DNA of 64,000 nt from contig ATMD01000001.1 of assembly GCA_001856825.1 (NCBI GenBank), positions 178,581 through 242,580 of the forward strand. The letters run 5' to 3'. This stretch comes from Thermoplasmatales archaeon I-plasma (GTDB lineage Archaea; Thermoplasmatota; Thermoplasmata; Thermoplasmatales; GCA-001856825). The translations under genes and the position numbers were made by a program. The notes below the pieces were generated by a model. The model ran no database searches, had not been told where the DNA came from, and worked only from the letters and a program-made list of their open reading frames with translations. How positions within the stretch are numbered: position 1 is the first letter of the stretch; each line of letters opens with the position of its first letter. Shown here piece after piece: positions 56,052 through 64,000 of the stretch.

Positions 56052-57155
56052 GTGCAAAGGCTTTCAGTATTGCTCGTAGCATCCATCATTGCTCTATCGA
56101 TATTTGTACCATTTTCATCGGCGTCCTCGGGTTCGGATCATTCCATAGTGTTCAATGAGACAGGCCTGCCACATAACCTGAGCTGGTATGTTTCATTGAA
56201 CGGGACAGCAGTCACAACGGAGAATTCCAGCATAACATTCCACGTACCAAACGGAAATTACTACTACTTCGCTGGAACGATATATGGGTTCAATGCATCT
56301 CCGGAGCATGGTGTTTTAACGGTAGACGGTAACAACATAACGGTGGATATCCACTTTCAGGTCACATATTACAATGTCACATTCAATGAGATAGGACTCC
56401 CTGCGGGTAGCTCCTGGCAAATAAATTTCAGCGGGAGACAGGTTGTGTTAGACAACACAAGCTTTGTATTTCATGAATACAGAGGCTTCTACCATTTTTC
56501 CATTTACTCTTTCAACGTTACCTACAAGGCTAATCCTGCCAGCGGTATCGTAAACGTGACAAATTCGAATGTGACGGAGGTAATAAATTTCCGTGAGCAG
56601 AACTATACCGTTACATTTGTCGAGGAAGGACTTGTGGGTGGAAGTGCCTGGTCTGTAGACGTATCAGGGCAGGTGCGCAATTCCAGTTCTTCCAGTATAA
56701 TTTTTCCTCTGACTAATGGGTCCTACGATTATTCTGTCACACCCATCCAGGGGTACAACATAACTGGTGGTAGCGGGAATTTTAAGGTAAATGGACATGG
56801 ACTTCTTTTCCAGATTGATTTCGTTTCCACTCAGCCGTATACTTTCATCGTAGAAGGATTATCCCAGGGAACCCACTGGTACGTTCAGATAGGCGGGGCA
56901 AACTACAGTTCCAACTCATCGTTCATGACGCTCTATCTTCCAAATGCCACCTATAATTACAGGATCGTTCTGCCTTATGGGTATTCTGGCACTAGGGTTA
57001 CGGGAACAATTAGTTATTATAACAATGTTGTCATAGTAAGCGCATCAGATTTATTGCTAACCTACATAGTCATCATCGTTCTCGTTGTCTTCCTGGACCT
57101 TGTCCTTGTCTTCTATGTCTTAAGAAGACGAGCAAGGAAGGCGGCAAAAAAATGA
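56052..57155 (+). CDS. Membrane-anchored protein made of TGLP stalk repeats
   Basis: 367 residues. Signal peptide (LSVLLVASIIALSIFVPFSSA), then four repeats of ~80 residues beginning VFNETGLPHNLSW, FNEIGLPAGSSW, FVEEGLVGGSAW and IVEGLSQGTHW, the same module that forms the stalks of the two proteases, then a membrane helix and an RRRARKAAKK tail. No enzyme domain. GTG at 56052 gives an ideal signal peptide; an ATG upstream at 56014 is in another frame. Its last 83 bases overlap antisense the end of the convergent 59178 gene. Confidence 0.78.
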   Translation: MQRLSVLLVASIIALSIFVPFSSASSGSDHSIVFNETGLPHNLSWYVSLNGTAVTTENSSITFHVPNGNYYYFAGTIYGFNASPEHGVLTVDGNNITVDIHFQVTYYNVTFNEIGLPAGSSWQINFSGRQVVLDNTSFVFHEYRGFYHFSIYSFNVTYKANPASGIVNVTNSNVTEVINFREQNYTVTFVEEGLVGGSAWSVDVSGQVRNSSSSSIIFPLTNGSYDYSVTPIQGYNITGGSGNFKVNGHGLLFQIDFVSTQPYTFIVEGLSQGTHWYVQIGGANYSSNSSFMTLYLPNATYNYRIVLPYGYSGTRVTGTISYYNNVVIVSASDLLLTYIVIIVLVVFLDLVLVFYVLRRRARKAAKK

Positions 57156-59178
57156 GTCCAACGAACGCAATCCCGCCGATAGCGAGTTGACTGTCAACAG
57201 GCTTTCCTAGGGGCTTGACCATCTGTACTGTGAGGATAGGTAGTACATCAGGTACCCCGTAGAATGGCCCGCTGTACCTTATGATCACGGTCCCCCCAAG
57301 CAGGTCTGGTTCAACAGTGCCGTTTGATATGGCCCTGCCGTCTATTGTTACCAAACCCCATGCGGGAATGCCCGTTATTGAAAGTGCGAGTGATGTAGAG
57401 TTGTGCAACTGAAGAGTGGAAGAAGAGTTCACAATCATCATGTATTTACCGCTAAGATATGATGCAACATTGAAAGAGTAAATCGTTGAATTACCCAACT
57501 CTGACTGTGATTCCTGTAGAGAAATCGAGGATGTTGAATTCTCGATGATAATGGAGACTTTCCCCGGCGAAGTTCCCATAAGCTGCAACTTTGCACTTTG
57601 CAAAGGGTATGGGAGGGGAATTGTTTGCATGAAGTCCCCCCTCTTTTCAGCACTACTGCCGGAAAGTGAGTAGATGCTGTAATAATTGCTTGGAAAATTA
57701 ATTCTACCTAGGAAATGGTTTATTCCTGCCTGATCCATCGATCCGAGATCAGGAAAGTAGTACGTAGCAACCAGAGATGTCCCAACTATGTACTCATTTG
57801 ACCCATCGGCTGCGAAGGAATCAATGCTGGTAGAAAGATACATGTCCTGGGGGATGGACGATGCGACAGGTGCAAGGAGAAGTGCACCTACCAGCACAAT
57901 CGCACCTATTGTTGCAGATTGTGCGATCAGGGATTTTCTGAGCCTTGCCATGGTCCCCTTTTTCCTTAGGAGGGAAATGGGGATGAACAGGAGCAGGGAG
58001 GCCACGTATAGGGTTCCCGCAATGCTGTTTATCCAAGGTGGAAAGGAAGAATAGGGGTAGATGTTTGTCGTAAGAATCTTCATGTTTAGGTCAGAAAAAT
58101 ATACGATGAATCCGACGTGGGTTATTGTCTGCATCACAAGGAAACTGAAGAATGATGAGACCCACATAAGCCCGATGTATATCCATCTCCTCAACAGGAA
58201 ACCTGCAATTATCGCAAGAGGTATCATTGCAGTCATGTAGCTGGGAAGGTTGTAGGGGGCGAGTGCAGCGAACAGAACACCCTGGACAAGGAGGAAGATT
58301 ATTAAGGTCTCCTCGTTCACATTCCTCCTTTTGATAAGTAAGTAGGACAATGAAAATACTATTGACAGTCCGTAGTACAGGATGTTGTAAAGCTGCCCCG
58401 GGACTATTCCGCCTCTTCCAAATATGTTTAGAAAATCAAAAATGTCATAATAAGGTACTGAAGAGTAGGGTGACAGATATGCAGAGGGACTATTGGGTGA
58501 TAGTCCGATTTGCCCCCTCTGCAGAAAGATGAAGAGGATAATCAGCTGACCGAGAGCTGCAAAAAGCGACGAAATTCCTATGAATATCAGTGCATCCCTC
58601 CTCCTTCCGTTAATCATTATGTACCTTGCAACAATAGGTATCCCAAAAACAGGATAGAGGTACATCCCTGTTGAAATCCCATACATAATGGCAGTAAGAA
58701 CAAATCTCTTTGTCAGAACAAGATACAGGCTGAGCAAGAGGAAGAATATTGATACAACGATCGCAGACCCATATATCACGGAAGTGAAGAAGTATATAGG
58801 AGATGTGAGAAACAGCAGGGAGGCATACATCTCATTGAATTTCAATAGTTTTGCTATTCTGTAGAGGATGTAGGAGGAGAGGAACGTGAATACGATGAAG
58901 GGTATCTTCACTCCGAGTTGGATGAACAGCACGTTGCTTTTCAGAAACAGGGTCGATAGGGCTACAGGAAAATACCCCGCAACGTTGATTGCATCCAAAA
59001 AGATACCCTGGGGAAGATATAGAAAAGGACTTCCATGGAGATAGTAGAACATCTGTGAATTGAATGCATAGATTGCATCATCAAATGGATGAGCAGCTAT
59101 TATTCCTATGAATGCATAAGCTAGCCCAATTAAAAGAAGAGCAAGGAATAATAGACCGTTTCGCCGATTCGTCCCCAT
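57073..59178 (-). CDS. GT-C-like membrane glycosyltransferase candidate
   Basis: 701 residues. About 11-12 membrane helices in residues 8-435, then a ~230-residue external domain and a C-terminal helix with a basic RHRRQGQGPGRQRER tail. The first external loop holds an acidic pair (HPFDDAIYAFNSQMFYYLHG) in the position of the catalytic Asp of GT-C enzymes of the mannosyl/arabinosyl transferase type that use lipid-linked sugars. Family assignment is inference from topology; no close family is recognised. Fits a role in surface glycan assembly near the flippase genes. Confidence 0.6.
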   Translation of the reverse strand: MGTNRRNGLLFLALLLIGLAYAFIGIIAAHPFDDAIYAFNSQMFYYLHGSPFLYLPQGIFLDAINVAGYFPVALSTLFLKSNVLFIQLGVKIPFIVFTFLSSYILYRIAKLLKFNEMYASLLFLTSPIYFFTSVIYGSAIVVSIFFLLLSLYLVLTKRFVLTAIMYGISTGMYLYPVFGIPIVARYIMINGRRRDALIFIGISSLFAALGQLIILFIFLQRGQIGLSPNSPSAYLSPYSSVPYYDIFDFLNIFGRGGIVPGQLYNILYYGLSIVFSLSYLLIKRRNVNEETLIIFLLVQGVLFAALAPYNLPSYMTAMIPLAIIAGFLLRRWIYIGLMWVSSFFSFLVMQTITHVGFIVYFSDLNMKILTTNIYPYSSFPPWINSIAGTLYVASLLLFIPISLLRKKGTMARLRKSLIAQSATIGAIVLVGALLLAPVASSIPQDMYLSTSIDSFAADGSNEYIVGTSLVATYYFPDLGSMDQAGINHFLGRINFPSNYYSIYSLSGSSAEKRGDFMQTIPLPYPLQSAKLQLMGTSPGKVSIIIENSTSSISLQESQSELGNSTIYSFNVASYLSGKYMMIVNSSSTLQLHNSTSLALSITGIPAWGLVTIDGRAISNGTVEPDLLGGTVIIRYSGPFYGVPDVLPILTVQMVKPLGKPVDSQLAIGGIAFVGLIFLPPSLLVFLRHRRQGQGPGRQRER

Positions 59179-59557
59179 TTTTGGATTGGAATACTACGTG
59201 GCTATTTTACGTTTTCACTTCAATATTGCGATAATGGGAAACAGTCTTATTTGATCTCCTTGGTGGTAGGAGGCTTTGAAACGTTTTTCAGAAGTTCTTT
59301 GAGAGTTATCAGATTACAGGATTAGAGCCAATATCAAGATTCGTACCTACTGCAGCCACAAGGGTATAAGGAGCATGATGAAATCAAGATCTTCTCTTTT
59401 GAACATCTTCAGAACCTTAACCATACCCGAGTTTATGGCAAATCTAAGTACTATGTACCTAAGATGTTTTAGGGAGGAGTAGAGCAGCATGCTTCGCAAT
59501 GCTACAATTACAATACATCACGAAGCCTGAAGCATATATTTTGGCTATCTTTGCCAA
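59179..59557. other. Interval without a supported gene
   Basis: Only short broken frames; lies between the GT-C-like gene and the flippase pseudogene and is probably decayed glycan-locus DNA. Confidence 0.4.
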
Positions 59558-59759
59558 CTAGAATTTCACTATTTCAAACTTCTTTGCATAATAGTACATA
59601 ATGAAAAAGGATACCACTGTTATAGAAGAATATCCAATTGAAGCGCCTATCGTCTTGTATTTAGGAATGGGCGAAATCGAGAGATTCGAAATCGAGAGAA
59701 ATGCAACAGAAGAGGAAACCAGAAGTATCTTGCCAGAAGTGAACATATAAATGGTTATG

Positions 59760-59769
59760 AGACAAAAAG
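59760..59769 (+). repeat. Left copy of the 10-bp target duplication
   Basis: AGACAAAAAG, identical to 60981-60990 on the far side of the insertion sequence. Joining the two copies restores the flippase frame. Confidence 0.8.
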
Positions 59770-59788
59770 GACATTGGGACAGAAGTGA

Positions 59789-59953
59789 CTAATCTTCATC
59801 CTTCTTTATGATCAGGAAGGCCTTCTTCCCCAGAAACTCCTTAGGACAGTCAACTTTGGCACCAGATCCAAATTTTGTGACTGTCCTTTCCATGTAAGCC
59901 TGAATGTTCTTCACGGTGATCTGGTTCCCTTCCTTTATCTGTACCTTGCGCAC
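59789..59953 (-). CDS. IS accessory protein, DUF2080 family
   Basis: 54 residues, GTG at 59953, stop TAG at 59789-59791, read directly on the minus strand. KFGSGAKVDCPKEFLGKKAFLII matches the core of DUF2080 (PF09853), small archaeal transposon-encoded proteins with an FGxxAxVxxPKxxxGKxxxVxV pattern. Transcribed away from the transposase from a shared TATATATA-rich control region (59955-59985). Its role is unknown; a DNA-binding or regulatory role is a guess. Confidence 0.78.
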   Translation of the reverse strand: MRKVQIKEGNQITVKNIQAYMERTVTKFGSGAKVDCPKEFLGKKAFLIIKKDED

Positions 59954-59990
59954 AAATGTATATATACCCCATATATATTACATTTTCGTA

Positions 59991-60959
59991 ATGAGGATCA
60001 CCCAGCTGGACTATGAGTATTTCCGTGACTCCATTGAAGAACTCATGTCCCGCTACAGGGAGGAATTCTCCATACCAGTGACAACAAACTGGAGGGATTA
60101 CGAGTATCTCTACAGGCAGAGGATGAAGGGCATGGCTCTGGAGCTCAGAGCAATGATAGACGAGTCCTCTTCCTTCGTTGTAGAGGAGTTTGGAAGACCC
60201 TCGTTGCTGGAAGCAAGGGAGAAGGTCTTCGTTATCCTTGTGAAGGAGATATTCCGACTGAGCAACAGGAAGGCCGCTTACCTCCTTCCTCTTCTCGGAA
60301 TTAGCAAGGACATCAGTTACAAGACCGTCGAGAGGCTATATTCAGATCCTCTTGTCCTGATGATATTGAATAACCTCTTCATCAGCTCCGTCATGAGAAA
60401 GGGCATCTCTTCCGCTGACACATCGGGTGACGGTACCGGGTATTCCCTCACCGTCACGAAGCACTACCGTTCCATGAGGGAGAAAGATGGTGAATTTGTG
60501 AAGGAGGGGAAGTTTGTCTATTCATTCGCACTGATGGATCTGGCAACAAGGATGTATGTTGGATATGCAGTTTCCGTCAGATCGGAGAAGGATGCGTATC
60601 ATAAGGCATTAGAGATGATAGGTAAGATGCGCATTGACCTTAAGAGCATCCGTTTGGACAAATATTACTCGGGACAGAGCATACTTGATGATTTCAATGA
60701 AAACACAATGATATTCCTCATCCCTAAGAGCAACTCCAGGATAAGGGGAAGAAGGAACTGGAGGGAAATAATCAGGCGCTTCATGGATGATCCGATGAAC
60801 TATCTCAGGGAATACTTCAAGAGGAATGCATCAGAATCTGGATTCTCCTCAGACAAGAGAGCTACGGGAGGCCTGATATATCAGAGGAGGAAGGACAGAA
60901 AAGAAACGTCAGGGTTCTGCAAGGGGCTCATTCACAATTTGATGTTATTGCACAGTTAG
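59991..60959 (+). CDS. IS4-like DDE transposase
   Basis: 322 residues from ATG 59991. The catalytic acids fit ADTSGDGTG (Asp143 or 147), SIRLDKYYSG (Asp223) and the Glu282 in a perfect Y-(2)-R-(3)-E-(6)-K signature (Tyr275, Arg278, Glu282, Lys289). That signature and the 10-bp target duplication are typical of the IS4 group. An upstream in-frame ATG at 59904 would overlap the divergent accessory gene and its promoter, so 59991 is preferred. The frame is intact and the stop lies four bases before the right inverted repeat. Confidence 0.9.
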   Translation: MRITQLDYEYFRDSIEELMSRYREEFSIPVTTNWRDYEYLYRQRMKGMALELRAMIDESSSFVVEEFGRPSLLEAREKVFVILVKEIFRLSNRKAAYLLPLLGISKDISYKTVERLYSDPLVLMILNNLFISSVMRKGISSADTSGDGTGYSLTVTKHYRSMREKDGEFVKEGKFVYSFALMDLATRMYVGYAVSVRSEKDAYHKALEMIGKMRIDLKSIRLDKYYSGQSILDDFNENTMIFLIPKSNSRIRGRRNWREIIRRFMDDPMNYLREYFKRNASESGFSSDKRATGGLIYQRRKDRKETSGFCKGLIHNLMLLHS

Positions 60960-60980
60960 AGGGACTTCTGTCCCAATATC

Positions 60981-60990
60981 AGACAAAAAG
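60981..60990 (+). repeat. Right copy of the 10-bp target duplication
   Basis: AGACAAAAAG, identical to 59760-59769. Confidence 0.8.
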
Positions 60991-61392
60991 TCACCAGTAT
61001 TAATGCGGACTGGTAAACATAACTTGGGATGAAAAGTAGAATCGATGAGGAAAGCGCAGCCACTAGCATCACCATAAGCACAAATATGGCGCTTATGGGC
61101 TAAATACCTTCGATACTTAATTCTTCATTTCCCATTTTTTCATAGTCCGTACTTCTTTGATAGCTTTGGGAAAAGAATTATGGCAAATGGTCAGATGATG
61201 AAGATAATGGCAGAGTTTATTAGTAAAGCGAGGTCGTAAATGCCGAGTAGGGAGAGGTTAAGGAGATATGAAACTCTGAATCTATGGACGAAGCTTACTC
61301 CATAGCCGATGAATGACTCAAGGGATATTGGAGAATGCCTTGTCAAATACTGAGCATATCTTGATTTTTTCTCTCACATTCCAACAGAAGCA

Positions 61393-61545
61393 TCAGACTC
61401 TCTGGATGTTCCTGACATAATCAAGTATCTTCTTTGCACCACCCAGTGCCAAGAAGGCAACGAAAATGGGGTATATCAGATATTCGGAAGCCCTATCATA
61501 CATCATTACCTTCTTATTCACGGGATTCCAATAAAACGGTTTTCA
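61393..61545 (-). pseudogene. C-terminal fragment of an unknown membrane-associated protein
   Basis: Minus-strand frame ending at 61393 reads NPVNKKVMMYDRASEYLIYP, a hydrophobic stretch IFVAFLALGGAKKIL and a basic end. It has no start or upstream domain and resembles the tail of a glycan-pathway membrane enzyme. Assignment is weak. Confidence 0.3.
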
Positions 61546-61633
61546 GGTAAACAGCTGCAAAAGATCTCCTTATGAATTGAAGCATTCTAGAAGGAAAGGA
61601 ACTGTAAAATAGGTGTTGAAGTTATGGCAGTGA

Positions 61634-63157
61634 ATGGAAGTTCTGGAAACAGGGGACGAAATAGGGAAGAGTGTCATATATCAGTATCTCTCCGCAATTG
61701 TGAGCGTCCTCTCAGGTTTCCTCTTCTATATATATATTGTCAGGGTGTTCACCACAGAGGTTGTTGGTGTAGTAGCGCTTCTTTCAGCAATGATGTTCCT
61801 TTTTTCAACTATTTTCAGTTTTGGCCTGAGCTTCGGCGTACAGCATTTCATCTCATACTACATAGGCAAGAATGATCCTGAATCATTGAGGACTGTCGTT
61901 AAGGAGATTTCTATCGTCCTGATACTTGTGTCCATACTGGCAATTGTCTTCATGTGGTTTTCTTCGCCGGCATTCGCATACCTGTTCTTTCACACATACC
62001 GTTACCTCGATATCATAAGAATAATGGGATTCGCAGTAGTTGCAAACCTCGGTGCAAGCGTCACCGGAGGTATGGTCCTCGGACTTCAGAAATTCAGGGT
62101 CAATGCACTGGTCAGCGTTGCGTATACGGTGGTTATGTATTCCGCAATAGTAATTCTACTACAGTTCATCGTCAATCCACTTGTGGTGGTCGTAGGATGG
62201 ACTGCAGGCTATTCCCTGGGTGCCTTGTTATTTTCTATTCACGTGACAAGAAGGATAAGGGGGATGAAATCAAGCGCAAAGGCTGTTTCAGTGAGGACAA
62301 TCATCGATTACTCTCTCCCCCTCTTCATATCCTCCCTCCTGGGGTACGGTGCGACATACGTGGACAGATTTGTCGTATCGTTCTTTCTGAACCTTTCGGA
62401 GATGGGAATATACAACTTCTCCCTTCTGATTGTCTCTGCACTTGCGATACTCATAGGACCCTTCAGCACAATCCTCCTTCCCAAACTTTCCGAGCTGTAC
62501 GGCAGGGGGGATATTGAAAATCTCCGTCTGTACAGTTCAAAGGCCATAGAACTCCTTCTAGCCTTCTACGTCCCATTCTCTTTCTTGGTTGCTGCCATTT
62601 CACCATCTATACTCCTTTTCCTCGCAAACCCATCATACCTTCCTGGGTTTATACCAATAACTGTAATAACGATAACAAACGCACTTTTCATATCATCCAA
62701 CATTCTGGCAGTTTCGCTGCAGGCCGTCAGGAAGACGAAGATATTTCTCATATCGTCATCCCTTGCACTCATTTCCAACTTCATCATTTCCGTATTGCTC
62801 ATCCCTAGGTTCGGAATAAACGGAGCAGCGGTGGGCTTTTCATCCATTTACATCATGGGCTTTGCAGTAACGTACTACTACTCAAGGAAATATGAAACGG
62901 CGTATTTTGAAAGGGGGAAGATAGCCAAGATCATGCTCTCAGCGGCAGTAATGTTCTCCGTTGTTTTCGCATTGCAGATGTACTACTGGTATTCTCCATT
63001 GAAGATGATAGCATACATACTTCTTGGCTTTGCTATTTACGTATTGCTCATCAGGCTGCTGGGTACATTCAGCGGGGAGGACGTCGAAATGTTCATGAAA
63101 CTCCTTCCAAAGGCATTGAACATCAAGGCAATACTGAGGAAACTTGTTGTGAAGTGA
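61634..63157 (+). CDS. Polysaccharide/lipid-linked glycan flippase (Wzx-like, MOP superfamily)
   Basis: 507 residues with about 14 membrane helices. N-terminal GDEIGKSVIYQYLSAIVSVLSG, FTTEVVGVVALLSAMM, FGLSFGVQHFISYYIGKND; middle GWTAGYSLGALLF, SLLGYGATYVDRFVVSFFL, GPFSTILLPKLSELYGRGD; end IPRFGINGAAVGFSSIYI. This is the RfbX/Wzx layout. It likely flips lipid-linked glycans to the outside, where AglB or another enzyme uses them. The only intact copy among three homologues in 4.4 kb. ATG at 61634. Confidence 0.9.
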   Translation: MEVLETGDEIGKSVIYQYLSAIVSVLSGFLFYIYIVRVFTTEVVGVVALLSAMMFLFSTIFSFGLSFGVQHFISYYIGKNDPESLRTVVKEISIVLILVSILAIVFMWFSSPAFAYLFFHTYRYLDIIRIMGFAVVANLGASVTGGMVLGLQKFRVNALVSVAYTVVMYSAIVILLQFIVNPLVVVVGWTAGYSLGALLFSIHVTRRIRGMKSSAKAVSVRTIIDYSLPLFISSLLGYGATYVDRFVVSFFLNLSEMGIYNFSLLIVSALAILIGPFSTILLPKLSELYGRGDIENLRLYSSKAIELLLAFYVPFSFLVAAISPSILLFLANPSYLPGFIPITVITITNALFISSNILAVSLQAVRKTKIFLISSSLALISNFIISVLLIPRFGINGAAVGFSSIYIMGFAVTYYYSRKYETAYFERGKIAKIMLSAAVMFSVVFALQMYYWYSPLKMIAYILLGFAIYVLLIRLLGTFSGEDVEMFMKLLPKALNIKAILRKLVVK

Positions 63158-63349
63158 CCTCATTACCTGTCGGCGAGGAACCAGAACGCATTTTCATGGG
63201 ATGGAGGCCATCATATTCTATTATAATGTTCAAGCTGAAGGGGGTGCATATATGATGCGATGGATCTGTCACCGCAGCCTGCACAGCCACCTATGAGTGG
63301 TGCAATGAGTACAGGGAGTGCATGGCTCAATATTCTTCTCACTCTGGTC
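63158..63349. other. Short interval, possible gene fragment
   Basis: A plus-strand frame from 63260 opens MDLSPQPAQPPMSGAMS then a hydrophobic stretch, which looks like an N-terminus, but it runs antisense into the flippase pseudogene and has no domain. Probably a truncated neighbour. Confidence 0.25.
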
Positions 63350-63997
63350 CAATCCAAGCATCTCTTTGCAACCCTAATCCTTCAGAGTAAGATTAGCGGG
63401 TATGCTATGGACGAGAGTGCATATCCTGCAGCCCAGCCTACGACTATGAAGATGCTATCGTCGAATATTGAGAGGAGAACGGCAGGGAGGGAATACGTGA
63501 TAAATATGCCTACGATATTCCATAATACTTGCGACTTGAAATTTTGGAGGCCGAAAATATTCCGCTTAAAAATGTGCAGAGGACCATGAAAAAGAGGTCG
63601 ATGCCTAGGTATTTCACAGGGAGTATATACTTGAATGTGTGGAAAAAGAGCATAGCGAATATCGGTGAGCTAAGGTAGAGGGCCAAAAGAGAAAGAATTC
63701 CAAGGGATATGCCTATTAGGAGGAATTTAGTGATCATTTCCCTTATCTTTCCATATTCCTTTCTTCCCATCTGGTATGAAATGTAGTGCTGCAGTCCGTA
63801 TCCAAGCCCAAGGGAGAAGAATACACTCAGGAAAGAAGTGATTGCCAGGAGAAGTGCAACCGTTCCCACCAGTTCAGAACTGTAAAAGAGAATTATGTAC
63901 ATATAAAGTATGAAGCATGCAAGCACTAACGCGATGGAATCGACGTACTGAAAAATATGCCTCCGCTTATTTCCTCCTTGATTTCAAGTTGCTCCAT
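63350..63997 (-). pseudogene. Second flippase pseudogene, N-terminal half
   Basis: ATG at 63997 (MEQLEIKEEISGG) is followed after about 15 codons by a one-base loss in a T run, then the frame IALVLACFILYMYIILFYSS, SLGLGYGLQHYISYQMGRKE, LFFHTFKYILPVKYLGID. A second frameshift after LSGIF separates GLQNFKSQVLWNIVGIF and VVGWAAGYALSS, which end in a stop near 63350. All pieces align with residues 5-215 of the intact flippase at 61634 (QHFISYYIGK, GLQKFRVNAL, GWTAGYSLG). The C-terminal half is absent. Confidence 0.8.
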
Positions 63998-64000
63998 CAG

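Larger units (their letters stand above)
59770..60980 (+). mobile_element. Complete insertion sequence (IS4-like, 1211 bp)
   Basis: Bounded by 17-bp terminal inverted repeats, 59770-59786 and 60964-60980, which match at 16 of 17 positions (GA[C/T]ATTGGGACAGAAGT), and by a 10-bp direct repeat of target DNA. It holds a transposase gene on the plus strand and a divergent 54-residue accessory gene. Intact ends, intact genes and exact duplication point to a recent insertion. Confidence 0.92.
59558..61365 (-). pseudogene. Polysaccharide flippase pseudogene split by an insertion sequence
   Basis: On the minus strand, right of the IS: SPISLESFIGYGVSFVHRF, LLNLSLLGIYDLALLINSA, then a stop, then FPKLSKKYGL and another stop. 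Left of the IS: TFCLITIYMFTSGK and KYKTIGASIGYSSI up to YYYAKKFEIVKF. These align in order with the intact flippase at 61634 (for example LLGYGATYVDRF, LPKLSELYG, FGINGAAVGFSS, YYYSRKYETAYF). The N-terminal third is missing, in-frame stops are present and the IS sits inside the coding frame. Confidence 0.75.

Noticed and set aside
1-64000. CRISPR array or cas genes
   Set aside because: No regularly spaced direct repeats and no Cas-like proteins seen on either strand.
1-64000. rRNA genes or a replication origin
   Set aside because: No rRNA sequence recognised; no Orc1/Cdc6 gene or clustered origin-box repeats found.

Overview
The window looks like chromosomal DNA of an acidophilic archaeon of the Thermoplasmatales type. 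Pointers: an archaeal A-type ATP synthase operon whose catalytic subunit carries a mini-intein inside its P-loop (the site known in Thermoplasma), archaeal-type PheT, GluRS, Nog1, Nob1 and eS1, an intron-containing tRNA-Met with the EndA splicing enzyme, two families of secreted acid proteases (thermopsin A5 and sedolisin S53), an AglB oligosaccharyltransferase, and many genes with a TATA box about 25 bases before the start codon, which suggests leaderless mRNAs. The species was not identified.

Layout. 1-5.2 kb: RNA-maintenance and repair genes (endA, nob1, nth), a universal stress protein, a decayed interval with a tRNA-Ser-like relic, a methyltransferase, a VOC protein and an RNase H-fold protein. 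5.2-12.1 kb: a two-gene N-glycosylation unit with a giant 2040-residue AglB. 12.5-17.7 kb: a YyaL-type thioredoxin-domain protein and a split ABC importer (double permease, ATPase, separate ATPase-associated domain). 17.8-26.7 kb: the A-ATP synthase operon in order K-E-C-F-A-B-D-x-H-I, where x is a 42-residue membrane protein that had to be found by reading the strand directly. 26.8-36.1 kb: tRNA-Gly, an MFS transporter, a one-cysteine peroxiredoxin, PRC-barrel protein, the pheT-nog1-gltX operon, and eS1 whose stop codon lies inside the following tRNA-Met.

36.2-64 kb is accessory and cell-surface territory: a glycosyltransferase, a half-decayed RelE module, a membrane protein coupled to a truncated hemoglobin, sedolisin and thermopsin proteases sharing one C-terminal stalk design, a frameshifted tyrosine recombinase, an orphan AbrB protein, a strongly expressed-looking S-layer-like protein behind an 18-bp palindrome, another stalk-repeat protein, a GT-C-like membrane enzyme, one intact polysaccharide flippase and two flippase pseudogenes. 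One pseudogene is split by a complete insertion sequence with 17-bp inverted repeats, a 10-bp target duplication and a divergent DUF2080 accessory gene.

Working together: the AglB, flippase and glycosyltransferase genes could make and transfer the glycans that the Asn/Ser/Thr-rich surface proteins would carry at low pH; the ATP synthase and secondary transporters handle the proton gradient. The 36-64 kb half is clearly the unstable part of the window.
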